Assembly (NCBI GenBank): GCA_963709295.1
Contig: CAVPVW010000002.1
Coordinates: forward strand, 310,001-374,000
Direction of reading: 5' to 3'
From: JBGPQJ01 sp963709295
GTDB taxonomy: Bacteria; Chloroflexota; Anaerolineae; Anaerolineales; Villigracilaceae
DNA: 64,000 bases
Below, piece by piece: positions 62,659-64,000 of this stretch. Position 1 is the stretch's first letter; each line of letters starts with the position of its first letter. The notes below the pieces were generated by a model that saw only the letters and a program-made list of their open reading frames with translations, was not told where the DNA came from and did not search any database. The position numbers were made by a program, and so were the translations under genes.

Positions 62659-64000
62659 CTACGGTTGCGGCGTTGCGATGGGTTGGGAAATTACTGGCGC
62701 TTCAGAAACAGTAATGTACACATTCATGTTGTCCTGTCCGCCAGGACCGTAGGCGCCTAACCCATATTGAACCTGACCAGCGACGGTAGGACAGTCTGAG
62801 TAAGTTCCAGATATGGGAGCGTAAGGTACCAGAATCTTGACCGTTCCGTTCAAAGACAATCCTGTCCACATATCCCTCGACAGACCAACTTCCTTGAACA
62901 CATTGTCCAAGCGATGCTGGCTGGATAGACTCTGAAACTGGTGATATTCGGCGGAGGACCGGGGCAGGAGTGGGCTTGCTGGGATCGACAACACTCACAT
63001 ATACCCAGATGGTCTGGCCGAAAGCCTGCTTGCTGGCGTTATTCATCTGCCAGAAACCCTGATAGACACCGGGCGCTGCCGGCGCTGTGAGGGTGGCGGA
63101 TAGATCAACAGTCGCACCGGGAGCAACGTTTGTTGTAATCGGTACAGGCTGTCCACCCATCTGAGCGGCTGGAGTATTACCATAAGCATAGGCAAGCTGG
63201 TAACCCGGAACCCAGGAGCAGGTCCCTGTATTCTTGACCCGCCATGTTTTGACGAACACCTGACCGGGAGTTACCGCAGGAGGCGCCGTCATGTTCTTGT
63301 CATCATAGGTAACATCTGCGACATAAGCCATATCGTCCACGCAGCTGGGTGGAATGGCGGTATTCGGATCCAAATCAAGGTACTGCTTGGCAAGCGCCCC
63401 TAATGTGCCGTTATTATTGAGGGTCGTCAGTGCATCATTGATCTTCGCCTGCAATGTGGGGCTGTTGAGAGGCATGGCAATCGCATACCGCTGGGGGTTC
63501 AATCCAGTGCCGGCCATCTTCAGACCATTCTTATGCTGGTAAACCTGGGCGGTTTCCGTGTCCATGAGCGCGATACGATCTTGATGCGGAAAGGTTGGCA
63601 ATGAGATCGTCATTGTTGATAAAGCGATACAGCTGGCTGGAGGGCATGATCCCCGGTTCGACATAGGTCGTGGTCATATAGCTGTCATAGACGGAACTTT
63701 GCTGAACCCCGACACGGTAGGCGGGCAATTGCGAGACCGACATGATCACGAGAGAGCTGCCTGGGGGCGCGAGCGCTGCAGCGGTGTCTGTTAAATCAGA
63801 CATTGCTGAACAGCATCACCTGCTCGCGTTCCGGCGTCACCGTGATGGCGGAAACAGCAATGTCGATCTGTGCCAGTCAGCAGGGCGTTGTAGAGACCGT
63901 TGAAGGCATAGTTACGCAATCCATGGGCAGGTCCATCTGCTACCAAGCGCGGTGATCATGGCAAAATTAAATCAATGCGCCTTGTAATCGATATCGAAGT
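62659..64000 (-). pseudogene. Solute-binding protein with NBR1-type Ig-like domain, frameshifted and partial
   Basis: The N-terminus is beyond the right edge. Corrected reading gives a periplasmic-binding-protein fold like amino-acid ABC receptors: IDIAVSAITVTPEREQVMLFS, then LTDTAAALAPPGSSL, ALMDTETAQVYQHKNGLKM, YAIAMPLNSPTLQAKINDAL and TLGALAKQYLDLD. It is followed by an NBR1-type Ig-like domain (VFVKTWRVKNTGTCSWVPGY) and a third module ending NMNVYITVSEAPV. Pieces are 63531-63803, 62702-63664 and 62659-62994, with more breaks right of 63803. No permease gene follows on the left. Confidence 0.7.

Noticed and set aside
1..64000. CRISPR array or insertion sequence
   Set aside because: No regularly spaced repeats, cas genes, transposase motifs or paired IS ends were seen.

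Overview
The window reads as chromosomal DNA of a Chloroflexota bacterium, most likely class Anaerolineae. This is an inference from gene style, not a database match. The signs are a giant secreted DUF11 protein with a sortase domain at its C-terminus, Thr/Pro-rich lipoproteins carrying NBR1-type Ig-like or SH3-like modules, M1 peptidase lipoproteins, a MrfAB repair pair, and several genes whose -10 box sits only 6-8 bases before the start codon (probably leaderless mRNAs). No rRNA, tRNA, CRISPR array or complete insertion sequence was seen. The one stable RNA gene is tmRNA (ssrA).

Layout. 1-8.1 kb (minus strand): P-type Ca2+ ATPase (cut by the window edge), site-2 protease with CBS domains, alpha-oxoamine synthase, NAD-dependent DNA ligase, creatininase-family hydrolase. 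8.2-9.7 kb (plus): a membrane protein and a lytic transglycosylase behind a promoter with two LexA-like boxes. 9.8-18.3 kb (minus): dnaK, then a ~6.4 kb surface-protein gene (signal peptide, DUF11/SdrD-B repeats, LPETG motif, sortase). 18.3-19.3 kb: tmRNA with an att-like duplicate of its 3' end. 19.4-22.5 kb (plus): CpaE-like receiver/ATPase, sirtuin, GAF histidine kinase. 22.5-25.2 kb (minus): MDR dehydrogenase and mutL. 25.3-34.3 kb (mostly plus): HAD phosphatase, CtpA-type protease, zinc metallopeptidase, flippase-like protein, M20 peptidase, radical SAM protein, amine-oxidase-like flavoprotein, and a papain-like peptidase behind a third LexA-like box. 34.4-39.5 kb (minus): TetR-controlled ABC export operon. 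39.7-43.6 kb (plus): mrfA (with an inserted HNH domain) and mrfB. 43.6-49.4 kb: membrane proteins, CAP-domain lipoprotein, MBL hydrolase, DUF1801, rhodanese. 49.5-52.5 kb: Fur-family regulator plus ZnuABC-type metal uptake operon. 52.6-60 kb: DinB/ClbS-like protein, tandem M1 peptidases, DODA-type dioxygenase, a decayed VapBC pair lying between a remnant and the full copy of a nitroreductase. 60.3-64 kb: beta-helix lipoprotein, YdeI-like protein, and an NBR1-like solute-binding protein running off the right edge.

Sequence quality matters here. At least fourteen genes, including single-copy essential ligA and the tmRNA tag, are interrupted by single-base indels, and two near-identical copies of a repeat inside the surface gene each lack one base at different places. 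Most interruptions are therefore more likely consensus errors than true pseudogenes; they are densest at 12-18 kb and 57-64 kb. The VapBC/nitroreductase remnant region also shows what looks like genuine decay.

The most interesting loci are the HNH-carrying MrfA helicase, the surface protein with its own sortase, a possible small damage regulon sharing a 16-bp operator, the att-like duplication at ssrA, and tiny ORFs beside a radical SAM enzyme and a papain-like peptidase.
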